This document shows, one piece after another, positions 6,812 through 15,434 of a stretch of 43,011 bases of DNA (within the stretch, counting starts at the first letter, position 1; each line of letters begins with the position of its first letter). A model generated the notes under the pieces. It did not search any database. It was not told the origin of the DNA and saw only the letters and a program-made list of their open reading frames with translations. The stretch covers positions 1 to 43,011 of the forward strand of contig QXWR01000044.1 of assembly GCA_009911065.1 (NCBI GenBank), written 5' to 3'. Source of the DNA: Clostridiaceae bacterium (GTDB lineage Bacteria; Bacillota; Clostridia; Lachnospirales; Lachnospiraceae). The translations under genes and the position numbers were made by a program.

Positions 6812-7234
6812 ATCGAAGTTGAAGCGAAACAACAGCTTATGGAAAAGCTGGACAAGAACCTGCTGGATCATGCCGCGAAACTGGCAGACGGGAACGGCCC
6901 GCAGATTGTGGATGTGTACCAACTGCAAGGGCTGGCAGAGGTTCACTGTTACCTGAAAACAGCGCACCAGTTTGACCCCGCCGAGGTGGACGCCCTGCTG
7001 CAATTTGCCGACCCGCTGGAAGCAGCCCGCTACTGCTGGGAAATGAATGAACATAAATACAGTTTCCCGATCTGCGACCTGCTGCGGGAAACCAGGGCGC
7101 GGGAAATCTTTGAACTGGCAAAGCCGGAACCGCCGGCAAAATTGTCCGTGCGTGAGCAGCTACGCGCCGCCATGAAAGAAGCCCGCCAGCATCCCGCCCC
7201 GGAAGAACGGGCGAAAGGCGGCGAGGCCCGGTGA
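6812..7234 (+). CDS. DUF3848-like protein with C-terminal SVREQL motif
   Basis: About 140 residues, unknown function. Its first 90 residues align with the N-terminus of the 11296-12600 protein: QLMEKLDKNLL versus QLIDRITENYR, and ALLQFADPLEAARYCW versus YLLKFQNPLEVVTEHW. They therefore share a domain (DUF3848-like). The C-terminus carries KLSVREQLRAAM, a variant of a motif found in five other ICE proteins here. Start choice is hard: AGAGGTG (6799-6805) is correctly spaced from an ATC codon at 6812, which also matches the paralogue's start. In-frame TTG (6776) and GTG (6803) lack a spaced site. The true start may be any of these. Confidence 0.65.
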   Translation: MEVEAKQQLMEKLDKNLLDHAAKLADGNGPQIVDVYQLQGLAEVHCYLKTAHQFDPAEVDALLQFADPLEAARYCWEMNEHKYSFPICDLLRETRAREIFELAKPEPPAKLSVREQLRAAMKEARQHPAPEERAKGGEAR

Positions 7235-7271
7235 AACAGCCTGCCGCTTGCAGGAAAGGAGGTAACGCATC

Positions 7272-7751
7272 ATGCAGGATGAAGTACGCGAAAAATCTGT
7301 GGCTCTCACCATCAAGGTCGGCAAAGCAGGCGGCAGGCTGACCGCCGGCCTGTTGAAATGGGCCATTCGGAAGTATCTGGCGCAGGCCCAAAACCCCAAA
7401 ATCCACCACGGCAAGCAGACCGTAAAGCAGCTTGTAAGCCAGGGCGCAGGTGTTCAAAACATTGAGATTACCGGCAAAAATATCAAGTCTTTTGAGCGTG
7501 TGGCGCGGAAATACGGGGTGGACTTTGCGCTGAAAAAAGACCCGGCGCAGGGGAAATACCTTGTCTTTTTCAAGGCACGGGACGCGGATGCACTGAACGC
7601 CGCCTTTGCCGAGTATGCCGGGAAAAGCCTGAACCGCTCCGCGCAGAAAAAGCCGTCGCTGTTAGGCCAGCTTTCCCATTTCAAGGAGATTGCAAAGAAC
7701 CTGACGCGGGATACCGCCAAAAACCGGGAGAAAGGGGGCGTTGAACTGTGA
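7272..7751 (+). CDS. pcfB: PcfB-family (DUF3801) conjugation protein
   Basis: A 159-residue protein typical of the PcfB family, always encoded just before the VirD4-type coupling protein. In pCF10 PcfB supports transfer by linking the relaxosome to the coupling protein. Visible blocks are GRLTAGLLKWAIRKYL, GKQTVKQLVSQGAGVQN and KNIKSFERVARKYGVDFALK. The C-terminal part has KKPSLLGQLSHFKE, the ICE-wide short motif. The start ATG has AAAGGAGGTAAC upstream. The stop overlaps the start of virD4 by four bases (GTGA), so translation is coupled. Confidence 0.88.
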   Translation: MQDEVREKSVALTIKVGKAGGRLTAGLLKWAIRKYLAQAQNPKIHHGKQTVKQLVSQGAGVQNIEITGKNIKSFERVARKYGVDFALKKDPAQGKYLVFFKARDADALNAAFAEYAGKSLNRSAQKKPSLLGQLSHFKEIAKNLTRDTAKNREKGGVEL

Positions 7752-9523
7752 AACTGGATGTAAAGAAAATCCTGCTCCCTAACCTGCCTTATGTGTTCAT
7801 CTTCTGGTTTTTCAACCGTGTGGCGGAGGGCTGCCGGCTGGCAGAGGGCGCGGATATGGTGACAAAGGCAATGGGCGCGGTATCGGGCCTGGGGACACTG
7901 ATTTCCAAAAACCCGCTGCCCAGCTTCCACCCACGCGACCTGCTGTTTGGCGCTGCCGGCGCGGTCATTATCCGGGCCGTGGTTTATTTCAAGGCGAAAA
8001 ACGCCAAGAAATACCGCCACGGAGTTGAGTATGGTTCGGCGCGTTGGGGAAATTCCGACGATATTAAGCCTTTCATCAATCCCCAATTCGACCAGAACAT
8101 TCTCCTGACGCAGACAGAGCGCGTCATGGTGGGGAGAAACAAAATCCCCAAGTACAATATCAACAAAAATGTGCTGGTGATCGGCGGTTCCGGCTCCGGC
8201 AAGACCCGCTTCCACATCAAGCCCAACCTCATGCAGATGAACGCCAGCTATATCGTGACTGACCCCAAAGGCACGGTCGTTCTGGAATGTGGCAAGATGC
8301 TTCAGCGCGGCGGGTATGAGATAAAAATACTCAATACGATTGATTTTAAGCAGTCCATGAAGTACAACCCATTCCGCTATATCTACTGCGAGAACGACAT
8401 TTTGAAGCTGGTCAACTGCATCATGGAGAACACCAAGGGCGAGGACAGCAAGGGCGGTGAAGATTTTTGGGCAAAAGCCGAAGCCCTCTACTATCAGGCG
8501 CTGATCGCCTACATCTGGTACGAAGCGCCGGAGGAAGAAAAAAACATGACCACCCTGCTGGAAATGCTCAATGCGTCCGAGGTGCGGGAGGATGATGAAA
8601 ACTTCAAAAACGCCGTTGACCTGATGTTTGACGCGCTGGAAAAACGCGACCCACAACATTTTGCGGTGCGCCAGTATAAGAAATACAAAATGGCGGCGGG
8701 CAAAACAGCAAAATCGATCCTGATTAGCTGCGGCGCAAGAATGGCTCCCTTTGACATCCGGGAGGTGCGGGAACTGATGGAGGGCGACGAACTGGAACTT
8801 GAAAAGATTGGCGACCGCAAGACGGCGCTGTTCTGTATCGTGTCCGACACGGATATGACATTCAATTTCATTTCTGCGATGGTTTATACACAGATGTTCA
8901 ACGTCCTGTGCGACAAGGCGCTGGAAAACGGCGGCGCACTGAAAACCCATGTTACCTGCCTGCTGGACGAGTTTGCCAACCAGAAAATCCCCAACTTCCA
9001 GCACCTGATTTCCGTTATCCGAAGCCGCGAGATTTCCGCCCATATCGTGGTGCAGACGCAGAGCCAGTTAAAGGCCGTCTACAAAGACCATGCGGAAACC
9101 ATCATCGGCAACTGCTCCTGCGTCCTGTTTTTGGGCGGCAAGGAGCGCAGCACCCTGAAAGAGATTTCGGAAACGCTGGGAAAGGAAACCATCGACCTTT
9201 TCAACACCTCCGACACGCGGGGAAGCCAGCGCAGCATGGGGGTAAATTACCAGAAACTCGGAAAAGAACTGATGTCAACCGATGAATTGGCGGTGATGGA
9301 CGGCGGCAAGTGCATCTTGCAGGTGCAGGGCGTAAGGCCGTTTTTCAGCGACAAATTTGACATTACCAAACATCCGCAATATAAATACCTGCTGGATTCC
9401 AGCAAAAAGAACGCTTTTGATATTGCAAAATATCTGAGCCGGAGATTGACCGTCCGACCGGACGACGTTTTTGAAAGCTGTGAACTCGAAGCGCCGCCCG
9501 CGTCTGATGCACCCGCCGATTGA
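7748..9523 (+). CDS. virD4: VirD4/TraG-family type IV coupling protein
   Basis: Membrane ATPase that recruits the relaxosome to the conjugation channel. Two N-terminal hydrophobic stretches (about residues 11-24 and 58-75) anchor it. The Walker A motif GGSGSGKT is at residues 146-153, the Walker B motif CLLDEFAN is around 403-410 (D407, E408), and VVQTQSQLKAVY lies downstream. At 591 residues it has the normal family length, with the usual all-alpha domain between the Walker motifs. GTG start overlapping pcfB. A terminator hairpin begins inside the last codons. Confidence 0.93.
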   Translation: MKLDVKKILLPNLPYVFIFWFFNRVAEGCRLAEGADMVTKAMGAVSGLGTLISKNPLPSFHPRDLLFGAAGAVIIRAVVYFKAKNAKKYRHGVEYGSARWGNSDDIKPFINPQFDQNILLTQTERVMVGRNKIPKYNINKNVLVIGGSGSGKTRFHIKPNLMQMNASYIVTDPKGTVVLECGKMLQRGGYEIKILNTIDFKQSMKYNPFRYIYCENDILKLVNCIMENTKGEDSKGGEDFWAKAEALYYQALIAYIWYEAPEEEKNMTTLLEMLNASEVREDDENFKNAVDLMFDALEKRDPQHFAVRQYKKYKMAAGKTAKSILISCGARMAPFDIREVRELMEGDELELEKIGDRKTALFCIVSDTDMTFNFISAMVYTQMFNVLCDKALENGGALKTHVTCLLDEFANQKIPNFQHLISVIRSREISAHIVVQTQSQLKAVYKDHAETIIGNCSCVLFLGGKERSTLKEISETLGKETIDLFNTSDTRGSQRSMGVNYQKLGKELMSTDELAVMDGGKCILQVQGVRPFFSDKFDITKHPQYKYLLDSSKKNAFDIAKYLSRRLTVRPDDVFESCELEAPPASDAPAD

Positions 9524-9547
9524 TGTTTCAACCGGCGGGCTTTTTTT
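9512..9547 (+). terminator. Terminator at the end of virD4
   Basis: CCCGCCG (9512-9518) pairs with CGGCGGG (9533-9539), followed by C and seven T residues. The left arm lies within the last virD4 codons. It sits between virD4 and the pilin-like gene and may lower expression of the downstream transfer genes or separate two transcripts. Confidence 0.75.
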
Positions 9548-9589
9548 GTCCCTATCCAACCAATCACAACAAATTTATGGAGGTAATTT

Positions 9590-9805
9590 ATGGAATTTTT
9601 TACAAGCGCTATTGAAACCCTGAAAGTCCTTGTAATCGCGCTGGGCGCTGGCCTTGGCGTGTGGGGCGTTATCAACTTGCTGGAAGGTTATGGCAATGAC
9701 AATCCTGGGGCCAAATCGCAGGGCATGAAGCAGCTTATGGCCGGCGGCGGTGTTGCCCTGATTGGGATGCAGCTTATCCCTCTGCTGGCAAACCTGTTCG
9801 GTTAA
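9590..9805 (+). CDS. Maff2-family small membrane protein (VirB2-like pilin candidate)
   Basis: A 71-residue protein with two hydrophobic segments (about residues 8-28 and 48-68) around a short polar loop (GYGNDNPGAKSQGMKQ). It matches the Maff2 family found before the VirB6-like gene in Tn1549/CTn elements. Size and two-helix layout resemble VirB2/TrbC pilins. That role is inferred, not shown. Start supported by ATGGAGG upstream. Confidence 0.85.
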   Translation: MEFFTSAIETLKVLVIALGAGLGVWGVINLLEGYGNDNPGAKSQGMKQLMAGGGVALIGMQLIPLLANLFG

Positions 9806-9819
9806 GGCAGGGATAGCCT

Positions 9820-10689
9820 ATGCTGAACATCCTCGACATAATCAAAGACTGGATCAAGGAAATCCTGCGGGAGTGCATCATGGGCAACCTGGACGGGATG
9901 TTTGACCAGATTAACAATGAAGTCGGGGAGGTTGCGGCGAATGTGGGGACGACCCCGGCGGCATGGAACGCCGGGGTCTTTTCCATGATCCGCAATCTGA
10001 GCGATACAGTCGTGGTGCCGGTTGCGGGGATCATCCTGACCTTTGTCCTGTGCTACGAACTGATTTCGATGCTGATGGAAAAGAACAACTTCCACGACTT
10101 TGAAACCTTTGCACTGTATAAGTGGATTCTGAAAGTGTTTGTGGCTGTGTATCTGGTCACACACACCTTTGACATTACAATGGCGATTTTTGAACTGGCG
10201 CAAACGGTAGTACAGCAAAGCGCCGGTGTGATTACCGGCACGACCAGCATAGATTTTGCGGCTGCGCTGGGCGATGTTGCCGCCCAACTGGAAACGATGG
10301 AGATTGGGGAGCTTTTTGGCCTGCTGGTGGAAACCATGCTGTTAAAAATCACCATGCCGGTGCTGTCGTTCTGCGTCATGCTGGTGCTGATCGGGCGCAT
10401 GATTGAAATTTACATCTATTGCTCGGTGGGCGCAATCCCCTTTGCAACGATGGCAAACCGGGATTGGGGGCAGATGGGCAACAACTATCTGCGCGGTCTT
10501 GTGGCGCTTGGGCTGCAAGGCTTTTTCATTATGATCTGCGTTGCGATTTACGCCGTACTGGTGGGACAGATTGGGAGCGCTGACAACATCCACATCGCTA
10601 TCTGGCAGTGCGCGGGCTATACTGTGCTTTTGTGCTTCTCCCTGTTCAAAACCGGCGCGGTCAGTAAATCAATTTTTAACGCGCATTGA
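9820..10689 (+). CDS. VirB6/TrbL-like conjugal transfer membrane protein (CD1112-type)
   Basis: A 289-residue polytopic membrane protein. Hydrophobic helices are visible at about 66-88 (VVVPVAGIILTFVLCYEL), 105-123, 170-190, 198-215 and 225-250. It starts MLNILDIIKDWIKEILRE and carries ALYKWILKVFVAVYLV and CSVGAIPFATMAN. These are features of the VirB6/TrbL-like CD1112 family named after C. difficile CTn4. The family forms the inner part of the conjugation channel. It begins 14 bases after the Maff2 gene with a weak ribosome site. Confidence 0.87.
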   Translation: MLNILDIIKDWIKEILRECIMGNLDGMFDQINNEVGEVAANVGTTPAAWNAGVFSMIRNLSDTVVVPVAGIILTFVLCYELISMLMEKNNFHDFETFALYKWILKVFVAVYLVTHTFDITMAIFELAQTVVQQSAGVITGTTSIDFAAALGDVAAQLETMEIGELFGLLVETMLLKITMPVLSFCVMLVLIGRMIEIYIYCSVGAIPFATMANRDWGQMGNNYLRGLVALGLQGFFIMICVAIYAVLVGQIGSADNIHIAIWQCAGYTVLLCFSLFKTGAVSKSIFNAH

Positions 10690-10704
10690 GGAGGTGGGAA
10701 CGGA

Positions 10705-11277
10705 TTGAAAGAATACAGCATCATCCTTGCCGACCCTCCGTGGGCCTACAAGGTATGGGCAAAAAAAGGCATGGGACGCACGGCAGAAAACCACTACCCC
10801 ACCATGCACATCAAAGACATTCAGACTTTGCCAGTGGGCAGGCTGGCGGCAAAAGACTGTGCGCTGTTTTTATGGGTCACAATGCCTACGCTGCCGGAAG
10901 CCTTTTCTGTCATTAAGGCGTGGGGCTTCACTTATAAAACCGTGGCGTTTGTATGGGTGAAGCAGAACCGGAAATCCCCCTCCCTCTTTTGGGGGCTGGG
11001 ACACTGGACACGCGCCAATGCGGAATTGTGCCTGCTGGCAACAAGGGGAAGCCCGAAACGCCAGTCTGCCGCCGTCCATCAGGTGATTGTATCGCCGGTG
11101 GAGCAGCACAGCAAAAAGCCGGATATGATTCGGGAGCGGATTGTTTCCCTGATGGGCGATCTGCCCCGTGTGGAACTGTTTGCCCGCCAGAGAGTCCCCG
11201 GCTGGGACGCATGGGGAAACGAGGTGGAACCAAGCCCCGGACTGGCGGAGAAATTAACCCATGAAAATTTACCGTAA
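10705..11277 (+). CDS. MT-A70 family adenine-N6 methyltransferase
   Basis: A 190-residue S-adenosylmethionine-dependent methyltransferase. The catalytic DPPW motif is at residues 10-13 (ADPPWAYK). It is followed by MTP-box style FLWVTMPTLPEAFSVIKAWGF, then HWTRANAELCLLATRG and the C-terminal RVPGWDAWGNE. Members methylate adenine N6 in DNA or RNA. In mobile elements they usually protect DNA from restriction. TTG start, chosen because GAGGAGGTG lies 8 bases upstream. Its placement among secretion genes suggests the incoming ICE DNA is modified early after transfer, which is inference. The target sequence cannot be predicted. Confidence 0.88.
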   Translation: MKEYSIILADPPWAYKVWAKKGMGRTAENHYPTMHIKDIQTLPVGRLAAKDCALFLWVTMPTLPEAFSVIKAWGFTYKTVAFVWVKQNRKSPSLFWGLGHWTRANAELCLLATRGSPKRQSAAVHQVIVSPVEQHSKKPDMIRERIVSLMGDLPRVELFARQRVPGWDAWGNEVEPSPGLAEKLTHENLP

Positions 11278-11295
11278 AGGAGGGAGCGAATTTAT

Positions 11296-12600
11296 ATGGA
11301 CACTGAAAAACTGCGGCGGCAGTTAATCGACCGTATCACGGAAAATTACCGCGAATACCGCGCCAATCTGCTGTTAAAAGACCGGCAGGAACTGATTGAC
11401 GGCGCAGGCAGGATTGCCGACACCGCCCTTGTATTCCAGCACATGGCCGACCGAAGCTATAAAGACGGCGAACTGGAATACCTTTTGAAATTCCAGAACC
11501 CTTTGGAGGTGGTTACGGAGCATTGGGCGGACTATGAACTGATGCCGGATGTACTGGACGCGCTGATTGCGGATGCCACTGACCGCCAGGACGATTTGAC
11601 CCTGTTCCCGCTGGCAGCGGACGCGCCGGCGCAGAAGCCGGACAGCCTGCGGAAGTTTCTGAATGTAGACCTGGAAACCGTCCTGCCCCAGATTATGAAG
11701 CAGAAAACCGCCTTTTACCAGACAGACCTAAACTATGCGCTGGATGCCATGCGGGAGGGCGCAGCGTCCGGTGACCCGGCAAAGCAGAACTTTGTCCTGA
11801 TTTTCCGGCAGAGCGGCGTGGAGTGCTTAAATGAGCGCGATATGTTCATCGGCGGCACACGCAGCTTTAACACGCTGCAATTCTACCACACGCAGACCCG
11901 CGAGCCGGTTCTGGCCTATTCGGTGGAACTGACCGGCAGCGATAAGGGCAGCTTGCGCGGCAACCTCTACCAGCAGGACAACCACCGCCTTGCGGAATAT
12001 GCGGGGCGCGCCGCCTCCCCCTATACCGATGTGACTGTTACATTTGCTGGGGGAAAAGAAGTACGGCTCCCGGAAAAGGAATTTCACTATGAAAAAGCCG
12101 CAGACCTGAAATATCTGCATGGCAGCATTAAGGAGGTTCGCAATGAAGCGGAGGACGAAACCGTGGTGCAGGGGGCGGTCAAACGGGAACATGACCGCCG
12201 GCGGGAAATGCCCAGGGGCTATTTTGCCGTCCACCTGCAAGCGCTGGATGAACAGCGGATTCAGGCCGAAGCAGACCGGCTATCGGCCGCGCTCACGGAC
12301 TTAAAACAGCCCAACTCGCCGGACAGGGAGCAGTTTATGGCGGAAATCTCGGTGTATTTCCTGCCCCTGGCTTCCCAGCACGATATGAACCGGCTCTATG
12401 AAAAGGTACAAAAGCAGGTGGGACAGCCGGTGTACTTTTCCCCGCCGGACAACACGGGGAAGCGTTATATCGTCATGCGGCGGGAGGAACGCGCACAGGA
12501 GCAGCCGGAACGCAAGCCCTCCATCAAGGCCCAGCTTTCCGCAAAGCCCGTCCCCGGCGATAACCCCGCCGCCAGAACCAAAGACCGGGAGGTGAGATAA
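11296..12600 (+). CDS. DUF3848/DUF3849-like ICE protein
   Basis: A 434-residue protein of unknown function. Residues 1-95 form a helical domain shared with the 6812-7234 protein. Residues 120-280 look like DUF3849 (LRKFLNVDLETVLPQIMKQ, then DLNYALDAMREGAA). A C-terminal alpha/beta region follows, with IYxFPLA-type text (VYFLPLASQHDMNRLYEKV). The tail holds RKPSIKAQLSAKP, the recurring ICE motif. There is no signal peptide or membrane segment, so it is probably cytosolic. ATG with AAAGGAGGGAG upstream. It lies between the methyltransferase and prgI. Confidence 0.72.
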   Translation: MDTEKLRRQLIDRITENYREYRANLLLKDRQELIDGAGRIADTALVFQHMADRSYKDGELEYLLKFQNPLEVVTEHWADYELMPDVLDALIADATDRQDDLTLFPLAADAPAQKPDSLRKFLNVDLETVLPQIMKQKTAFYQTDLNYALDAMREGAASGDPAKQNFVLIFRQSGVECLNERDMFIGGTRSFNTLQFYHTQTREPVLAYSVELTGSDKGSLRGNLYQQDNHRLAEYAGRAASPYTDVTVTFAGGKEVRLPEKEFHYEKAADLKYLHGSIKEVRNEAEDETVVQGAVKREHDRRREMPRGYFAVHLQALDEQRIQAEADRLSAALTDLKQPNSPDREQFMAEISVYFLPLASQHDMNRLYEKVQKQVGQPVYFSPPDNTGKRYIVMRREERAQEQPERKPSIKAQLSAKPVPGDNPAARTKDREVR

Positions 12601-13020
12601 ATGCCCTTTGTACCCGTACCCAAAGACCTTGCCAAAGTCAAGACAAAAGTGGCGTTCAACCTGACGAAACGCCAGATTGTATGCTTTGGCGCGGGCGGAC
12701 TGGTGGGCGTCCCCGCCTACATTTTTACACGCGGCAGCATTGGCAACGAACCGGCGGCGCTCCTTATGATCGGTTTGATGCTGCCCTTTTTTCTGTTTGG
12801 CATCTATGAAAAAGACGGTCAGCCGTTAGAAGCAGTCCTGCGGCATATGATACGCGCACAGTTTCTCTGCCAGAAAACGCGCCCGTACCAGACCGACAAC
12901 CTGTACGCCGCCCTTTCGCGGCAGACCAAGGAGGTATCAGCGATTGAAAACAAAACAGCAGGCAAAGCAGGCAAGAAACCTGCAAGCGGCAAAAAAGGAA
13001 CTGAAAAAAGAAAAGTCTGA
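12601..13020 (+). CDS. prgI: PrgI-family (VirB3-like) membrane protein
   Basis: A 139-residue protein beginning MPFVPVPKDLAKVKTKV, with two transmembrane helices (about residues 27-43 and 50-68) and the YEKDGQPLE segment after them. This is the layout of PrgI/VirB3 subunits that pair with the VirB4 ATPase. Its start follows GGGAGGTGAGATAA, overlapping the previous gene's end. The last 77 bases overlap the start of virB4 in another frame, unusually long for the operon, so the two are probably coupled. Confidence 0.88.
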   Translation: MPFVPVPKDLAKVKTKVAFNLTKRQIVCFGAGGLVGVPAYIFTRGSIGNEPAALLMIGLMLPFFLFGIYEKDGQPLEAVLRHMIRAQFLCQKTRPYQTDNLYAALSRQTKEVSAIENKTAGKAGKKPASGKKGTEKRKV

Positions 13021-15421
13021 CTTAAAGGCCACCCTGCGCCTGACCCCGGACGCGAAACTGAGCAGCCGGGACAAACGGCGGCTTGCGGCATCGGTCAGCA
13101 AGGCAAAGCGGGACGGCAGGCTCCCCAAGACCGCCCAGCAGACCATCCCCTACCAGGAAATGTGCCGGGACGGTATCTGCATCATTGGCGACCGCTATTT
13201 CACCAAGCAAATCCAGTTTTACGATGTGAACTACCAGCTTGCACAGAACGAGGACAAGAACCTGATTTTTGAGAACTACTGCGATTTCCTCAACTATTTT
13301 GACAGCTCCATCAAAGTCCAGCTTTCTTTCCTCAACCAGCGGGCCGATATGGAGGAATACCAGAAGTCCATCCATATCCCGGAGCAGGCGGACGCATTTA
13401 ACGGCATCCGGCGGGAATATTCGGGGATGCTCAAAGGCCAGCTTGCCAGGGGGAACAACGGCCTGACAAAGACCAAGTACATCACCTTTGGCATTGAAGC
13501 GGACAGCCTGAAAGAAGCAAAGCCCCGCCTGGAACGCATTGAAGCGGATGTGCTGGCGAATTTCAAGGTGCTGGGCGTCCGCGCCCACTCGTTAGACGGC
13601 TATGAGCGTCTGGCAATCCTGCACCGGATGTTTCACCCGGCGGATAACCAGAAATTTAAGTTTGCCTGGGACGCCATCTGGAAAACCGGGCTTTCCAGCA
13701 AGGACTTCATCGCGCCGGACAGCTTCACATTCAAGTCCGGCCAGTATTTCCAGATTGGCAGAACCTACGGCGCGGTATCGTTCTTACAAATCCTCGCCCC
13801 GGAACTGACCGACCGTATGCTGGCGGATTTCCTCGACCTGGAAAACAGCATGGTGGTGACGCTGCACATCCAGTCCATCGACCAGAGCGCGGCAATCAAG
13901 AACATCAAGCGCAAGATTACCGACCTCGACCGCATGAAAATTGAGGAACAGAAAAAGGCAGTCCGGGCAGGGTACGACATGGACATCATCCCGTCCGACC
14001 TTGCCACGTTCGGCAGCGAAGCAAAAACGCTCCTGGAAGATTTGCAGAGCCGCAACGAGCGGATGTTCCTTGTGACCATGCTGGTGATGAACCACGCCGG
14101 GACGCGGCAGAAGCTGGAAAACAACATCTTCCAGGCGGCGGGCGTGGCGCAGAAATACAACTGTGCGCTGCGCCGTCTGGACTACCAGCAGGAGCAGGGC
14201 TTAATGTCCTCCCTCCCGCTGGGCCTTAACCAGATCAGCATCCAGCGGGGCCTTACCACATCCAGCACCGCCATTTTCGTGCCGTTCACCACCCAGGAGC
14301 TTTTTATGAACGGCGAAGCGCTGTACTACGGCCTGAACGCCCTCTCCAACAACCTGATTATGGCCGACCGGAAGAAGCTGAAAAACCCAAACGGCCTGAT
14401 TTTAGGCACACCCGGCAGCGGCAAATCCTTTTCCGCCAAGCGGGAAATCACCAACGCCTTTCTGATTACCCCGGACGATATAGCCATTATCGACCCGGAA
14501 CAGGAATATTCGCCCCTTGTGCAGCGGCTGGGCGGGCAGGTGATTGACATATCCCCCGCCTCCGACCAGTACATCAACCCGATGGACTTGACCCTCAATT
14601 ACAGCGAGGACGACAACCCCCTGACCTTAAAAAGCGATTTTATCCTCTCCCTGATGGAGTTGATTGTGGGCGGCAAGTCCGGCCTGGAACCGGTGGAAAA
14701 GACGGTGGTTGACCGCTGCGTCCACATGGTATACCGGGATTACCTGCAAGACCCCAGGCCGGAGAAAATGCCGGTGTTAGGCGACCTCTATGAACTTCTG
14801 CGGAAACAGCCGGAGCAGGAAGCGCAAAGGCTGGCTACCGCGCTGGAAATCTACGTCACCGGCAGCTTAAATGTGTTCAACCACCAGACCAACGTGGAAA
14901 TCAAGAGCCGGATTGTCTGCTATGTGATTAAAAACCTGGGCAAGCAGCTTAAAAAATTCGGGATGCAGGTGGTTCAGGATCAGGTGTGGGGACGGGTCAG
15001 CGAAAACCGGGAAGCCCATAAATCCACCCGGCTCTACATTGACGAGATGCACCTGCTTCTCAGGGAGGAACAGACCGCCGCCTATACCGTTGAGATTTGG
15101 AAACGGTTCAGAAAATGGGGCGGAATCCCGACCGGAATTACCCAAAATGTCAAGGACTTGCTGGCAAGCCGGGAAATTGCGAACATTTTTGAAAACAGCG
15201 ATTTTATTTATATGCTGAACCAGGCGGGCGGCGACCGTCAAATCCTGGCAAAGCAGCTCAATATCTCCCCGCACCAGCTTGGCTATGTGACCAACTCCAA
15301 TGCCGGCGAGGGGCTTTTGTTCTATGGCAACGTGATTATCCCATTCGTTGACCATTTCCCCAAGGACACGGAACTCTATTCGATCATGACCACCCGCCCG
15401 GAGGACTTGGCGGAACAGTAA
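12944..15421 (+). CDS. virB4: VirB4/TraE-family conjugation ATPase (CD1110-type)
   Basis: The 825-residue ATPase energising the type IV secretion channel. A basic N-terminus is followed by the CagE/TrbE/VirB domain (about 80-400), then the P-loop domain with Walker A GTPGSGKS (488-495). The Walker B region is LYIDEMHLLL near residue 700, and the C-terminal NSDFIYMLNQAGGDRQILA is present. The TTG start at 12944 is supported by AAGGAGGT 8 bases upstream, inside prgI. Length and motifs are those of the CD1110 family in CTn4-like elements. No break is visible. Confidence 0.94.
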   Translation: MKTKQQAKQARNLQAAKKELKKEKSDLKATLRLTPDAKLSSRDKRRLAASVSKAKRDGRLPKTAQQTIPYQEMCRDGICIIGDRYFTKQIQFYDVNYQLAQNEDKNLIFENYCDFLNYFDSSIKVQLSFLNQRADMEEYQKSIHIPEQADAFNGIRREYSGMLKGQLARGNNGLTKTKYITFGIEADSLKEAKPRLERIEADVLANFKVLGVRAHSLDGYERLAILHRMFHPADNQKFKFAWDAIWKTGLSSKDFIAPDSFTFKSGQYFQIGRTYGAVSFLQILAPELTDRMLADFLDLENSMVVTLHIQSIDQSAAIKNIKRKITDLDRMKIEEQKKAVRAGYDMDIIPSDLATFGSEAKTLLEDLQSRNERMFLVTMLVMNHAGTRQKLENNIFQAAGVAQKYNCALRRLDYQQEQGLMSSLPLGLNQISIQRGLTTSSTAIFVPFTTQELFMNGEALYYGLNALSNNLIMADRKKLKNPNGLILGTPGSGKSFSAKREITNAFLITPDDIAIIDPEQEYSPLVQRLGGQVIDISPASDQYINPMDLTLNYSEDDNPLTLKSDFILSLMELIVGGKSGLEPVEKTVVDRCVHMVYRDYLQDPRPEKMPVLGDLYELLRKQPEQEAQRLATALEIYVTGSLNVFNHQTNVEIKSRIVCYVIKNLGKQLKKFGMQVVQDQVWGRVSENREAHKSTRLYIDEMHLLLREEQTAAYTVEIWKRFRKWGGIPTGITQNVKDLLASREIANIFENSDFIYMLNQAGGDRQILAKQLNISPHQLGYVTNSNAGEGLLFYGNVIIPFVDHFPKDTELYSIMTTRPEDLAEQ

Positions 15422-15434
15422 AGGAGGGTAAGAT

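Noticed and set aside
7454..9043. 529-codon frame antisense to pcfB and virD4
   Set aside because: Shadow of GC-rich codon use; composition is rich in His/Phe/Val without known motifs, while the sense frame holds Walker motifs.
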